NCBI GenBank assembly: GCA_030533445.1
Contig: JARPUW010000567.1
Span: 124,001-188,000 of the forward strand
Direction of reading: 5' to 3'
Source: Cyprinodon diabolis
Lineage: Eukaryota > Chordata > Actinopteri > Cyprinodontiformes > Cyprinodontidae
Length of the DNA: 64,000 nucleotides
The translations under genes were made by a program, and so were the position numbers. Positions 61,279 through 64,000 of this stretch are shown here, piece by piece (position 1 is the stretch's first letter; every line of letters begins with the position of its first letter). Under the pieces are notes generated by a model. It was not told the DNA's origin, ran no database searches, and saw nothing but the letters and a program-made list of their open reading frames with translations.

Positions 61279-64000
61279 TTGGTTTCTTCTTCCCAGGCTT
61301 TTTTGTATGGGAAGAACGGCACCAAACAAACAACTACTGATCAAAAACCGTATGAGTTATTCAAAAAACATTTTCACCATGAGCATCAGCAATCCTTCGA
61401 CTCCAACTATACCAACTTTGGTGTATGTGTGTCATTCAGAAAAATATTTATGACGAGTTGAAAACACATAGTCTGATTCGTTTCTCTCCCATCTTCAGCT
61501 CAAAAAGAATAGAGAAAGGCTGAAACTCTCATCGACTTTAGGTTGGTCTGGAGGGTTTTTAAGGAAAAGTATTAATCCTACCGTAATTCCGAAGACATTG
61601 TGTGAGTCCAGAGGTTTCAGTCTACAAACTGACCAAAAATGGTGACTGTAGCTCCAAATATGTGGCCGTGAGGGCGAGAATAAGATGTTTGATCTTAAAA
61701 AAATGGCCGCCTCACACTAAGATTTCAGCAGCTGCACTCTAGCAGGCTGCTGCAGAAGCTAACTGTCAGCTAGCTTCCAGGTGCTTACCCTCCGAACAAA
61801 CGACTGCTGAGCAAAAACCGTAAAAGATATCTGAAAAATTCTTTCAGTGAAAGCAACATCTATCCTTTGTCTCAGACTGGGGTAACCTTCATGTCTGTAG
61901 GTCTTTCACAACCCAAAACGAAGCACAAACAAAATGGTTGGCCCACCTGCTCCTCCCTTTGTTTGAACTGCAGGACCTCACTCTCACTCACCTTTTAGCT
62001 GCTAAAGCACCCCTCCGAACAAACGACTGCTGAGTAAAAACCGTAAAAGGTATCTGACAAATTCTTTTTATCTAAGCGACAGCTATATCTTGTCTTCAAT
62101 TGGAGTAACTTTCATGGCTGTAGGTCATCTACAAACTGAATGGGAAGAGAAAGAAAAAGAAAAAAACGTTTCATCACACCTAAGCTTCTAATTGAGCTAG
62201 CTGCAGCAGGTCACTGTCACTCAGCTTTCAGGTGCTTAAAATGTCCTCCGAACAAACGACTGCTGAGCAAAAACCGTATGAGTTATTCAAAAAATTTTTT
62301 CACCGTGAGCGTCAGTCATCCTTCGACTCCAACTATGCCAACTTTGGTGTATGTGTGTCATTCAGAAAAATATTTATGACGAGTTTAAAACACATAGTCG
62401 GATTCGTTTTTCTCCCCTCTTCTGCTCCAAAACCAATGAAAAACGGCTCTGATTTTCATCGACTTTAGGTCGGTCTGGAGGGTTTTTAAGGAAAAGTATT
62501 AATCCTACCGTAATTCCGAAGATATTGTGTGGGTCCAGAGATTTCAGTCTACAAACTGACCAAAAATGGTGACTCTAGCTATAAATATGTGGCCGTGAGG
62601 GCGAGTTTAAAATGTTTTTTTGTGTTTAAAAAACGCCTGCCTCACACTCTAGCTTTTCAGTTGCTCCACTCTAGCAGGCTGGATTTTGCTAAAACTTTGT
62701 GGCGCTTGAGGTCTGATTATACAAAAACCGTAGCAGTTATCAACATACCGTCTTCAGTTTTAAATAGACGAAGGATTTATCTACAAACTGAGCTTCAAAC
62801 TGTTTTTCTAGGTGAATGTATGGCGACACAGTGAAGTGCTGTTTTTTATGCTTTTTTTTTCCTCTCCCCATTCATTTCCTATGGGATTTTTTTGCGACGT
62901 TTTCGCTAATAATTCGCAAACCTTCGGACTAATGAGAAAGTTTTATACAAGCACACATCACCCCATTGGTCCCGACGCGTGTGCCAACTTTGGGCCCGAT
63001 CCGCCAAACCGTGCGGGACTAGTTACGCGCCGAAGTTTTGGGTATACGGGAGAATTATAATAATAACTAGAAAATTTCTAAAGAAATTTTGAGGGGGGCC
63101 ACCTACTGCCCGTCTGGGGAACCGGGCCAATACGGCCCTGGCAAGTGACGTCGGGGCTCCCCAGACCAACTGCTTACGCCTTTGAGGGCTGCTGAGGGAA
63201 GGAAAGAGGGCAAGTTCATGGGCAAAGAGAGCTGTGTGCCTCTTGTGCTGAAATCTGGGAAATAGACGTGCACAGCGTATGATGCACAAGGGTAATATGG
63301 GTTGTCCATATTGAAACACAGTGGGTAAAGCCCAGTTTGCGGGCTTCGCCCGCCTTCTGGGATCCATCTCAGTGAAGAAAAAAATCACCAATGGCGGGCT
63401 CTGCCCGCCTTCTAAGAGCCATTGCAGTGATGAAATCACCAATGGCGGGCTCCGCCCGCCTGTTACCATTGGCGGGCTCCGCCCGCCTTCTAAGAGCCAT
63501 TGCAGTGATGAAATCACCAATGGCAATGAGCAATATGCCAGAATGTATGAGTGTGTATAAGGAAGAGGCTTTTATTCTGTAGAGTCCTTGTAGTCTTATT
63601 TTGAAAGTCTATCATGAATGTGCATCAAAAGATGGGTCACGCCCAGCAGTGATATAGAATCCATTTCCAAATGTTAAATCACTGGTTTTCCATGTTATTA
63701 GGTGAATAGTTGCTGTATTACAGAGTAAATGGGAGACTTTTATTGTGAAATTTGCTCTGGGTGTGTTTTGAAAAGGTCACTAGAGTCTAATAAAAACAAC
63801 CTGGAAGAGTTTGGGTCATAATGTTGAGACATTTGCATCAATTAATGCATTAGTATAATCTAGAGGCTTTTATTTTGTAGGGTCCCTGGAGTCTTATTTT
63901 GAAAGTCCAACAGAGTTGTGTTTATAGAAAATGTTCAGACCCGTCAATGATAGTTGATTACTTTCCAATCGTTAAATCACTCTTTTTCCATGTTATTAGG
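61279..64000 (+). repeat. Unit 20 (3'-truncated by window, class B)
   Basis: The unit is cut by the window end inside its second ~290-bp monomer. Private changes include ACCAAACAAACAACTACTG near 61321 and an extra A in the A-run near 62161, which by chance opens a 79-codon frame. It has no hairpin module but one extra TAA. Structured element from 63112. The hairpin array has lost exactly one 51-bp period relative to other B units, and its first hairpin is the unit 5 type. Confidence 0.95.
63338..63524 (+). repeat. 51-bp GC-hairpin minisatellite, 4 hairpins (unit 20, B minus one)
   Basis: The array has lost exactly 51 bp compared with the standard B array. It keeps the half-period junction and starts with the unit 5 type first hairpin. 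Confidence 0.95.

Larger units (their letters stand above)
1..64000 (+). repeat. Macrosatellite array, ~3.17 kb unit, 20 head-to-tail copies
   Basis: The same landmarks recur in the same order and orientation across the window. The pyrimidine tract that I use as unit start lies at 3141, 6280, 9716, 12885, 16054, 19223, 22560, 25973, 29142, 32376, 35617, 38659, 41828, 45062, 48233, 51272, 54582, 57751 and 61279. Spacings are 3039 to 3528 bp, and 3169 bp is the commonest value. Both window ends fall inside units, so the array is longer than 64 kb. No unit is inverted. Length variation is explained by three internal tandem elements. The array behaves like a macrosatellite under concerted evolution. 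Its chromosomal location cannot be told from this sequence. Confidence 0.97.

Noticed and set aside
1..64000. Endogenous retrovirus or transposon array
   Set aside because: There are no long terminal repeats, no primer-binding site, and no integrase, transposase or reverse-transcriptase motif in any frame.
1..64000. Assembly artefact from collapsed or duplicated reads
   Set aside because: Every unit has its own private changes and module counts, which a simple duplication of reads would not give. The near-identical pairs (units 1/7 and 12/16) still deserve a check against raw reads.

Overview
The whole window is the inside of one head-to-tail macrosatellite array. A unit of about 3.17 kb (seen range 3039 to 3528 bp) repeats 20 times in the same orientation: eighteen complete units, a first unit lacking only about 57 bp at its left end, and a last unit cut by the window end. 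Neither flank of the array is in view. There is no convincing protein-coding gene, no rRNA, tRNA or CRISPR array, and no recognisable transposase or reverse transcriptase. The long tandem array, the TAA microsatellite tracts, the absence of sustained open reading frames and the structured non-coding repeats all point to a eukaryotic nuclear genome. One block in each unit (11290-11499 in the reference unit) resembles dispersed repeats that I associate with ray-finned fish genomes. The organism is therefore a low-confidence guess: a fish.

I set the unit boundary at a pyrimidine-rich tract ending in CAG. Layout of the reference unit (9716-12884): (1) a left half of about 1.5 kb made of seven diverged monomers of about 230 bp, anchored by a recurring ACCGTA at 9784, 10017, 10254, 10477, 10709, 10943 and 11163; (2) the fish-like dispersed-repeat block, ending in a short TAA tract where some units carry 1 to 4 copies of a 66-75 bp TAA-plus-hairpin module; (3) a GC-rich structured core, with an AT hairpin, a 55-nt element with a 9-bp outer stem (11545-11599), then an array of 2 to 5 GC hairpins with a 51-bp period in which almost every base lies in an inverted repeat; (4) three monomers of about 290-300 bp, the last diverged and truncated, then a short tail leading to the next unit.

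The units are very similar by eye but fall into right-half classes: A1 (units 1 and 7), A2 (units 2, 8, 12 and 16) and B (the other fourteen). Left-half variants form their own groups (units 3/9/13/17; 6/15; 7/8/19; 11/12/14). Left and right haplotypes are shuffled, and rare variants recur 12 to 39 kb apart. This is what unequal exchange and gene conversion produce. Unit length changes come almost entirely from three internal sources: the TAA-hairpin module, the 51-bp hairpin array, and one fresh 291-bp duplication in unit 19.

Short open frames recur in every unit because the units are homogenised and because the inner periods (51, 66 and 69 bp) are multiples of three. Several copies carry stops or frameshifts. 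I treat them as incidental and annotate no CDS. The most interesting candidate system is the structured GC core: non-coding, present in every unit, with substitutions in the hairpin array seen mostly in the loops.
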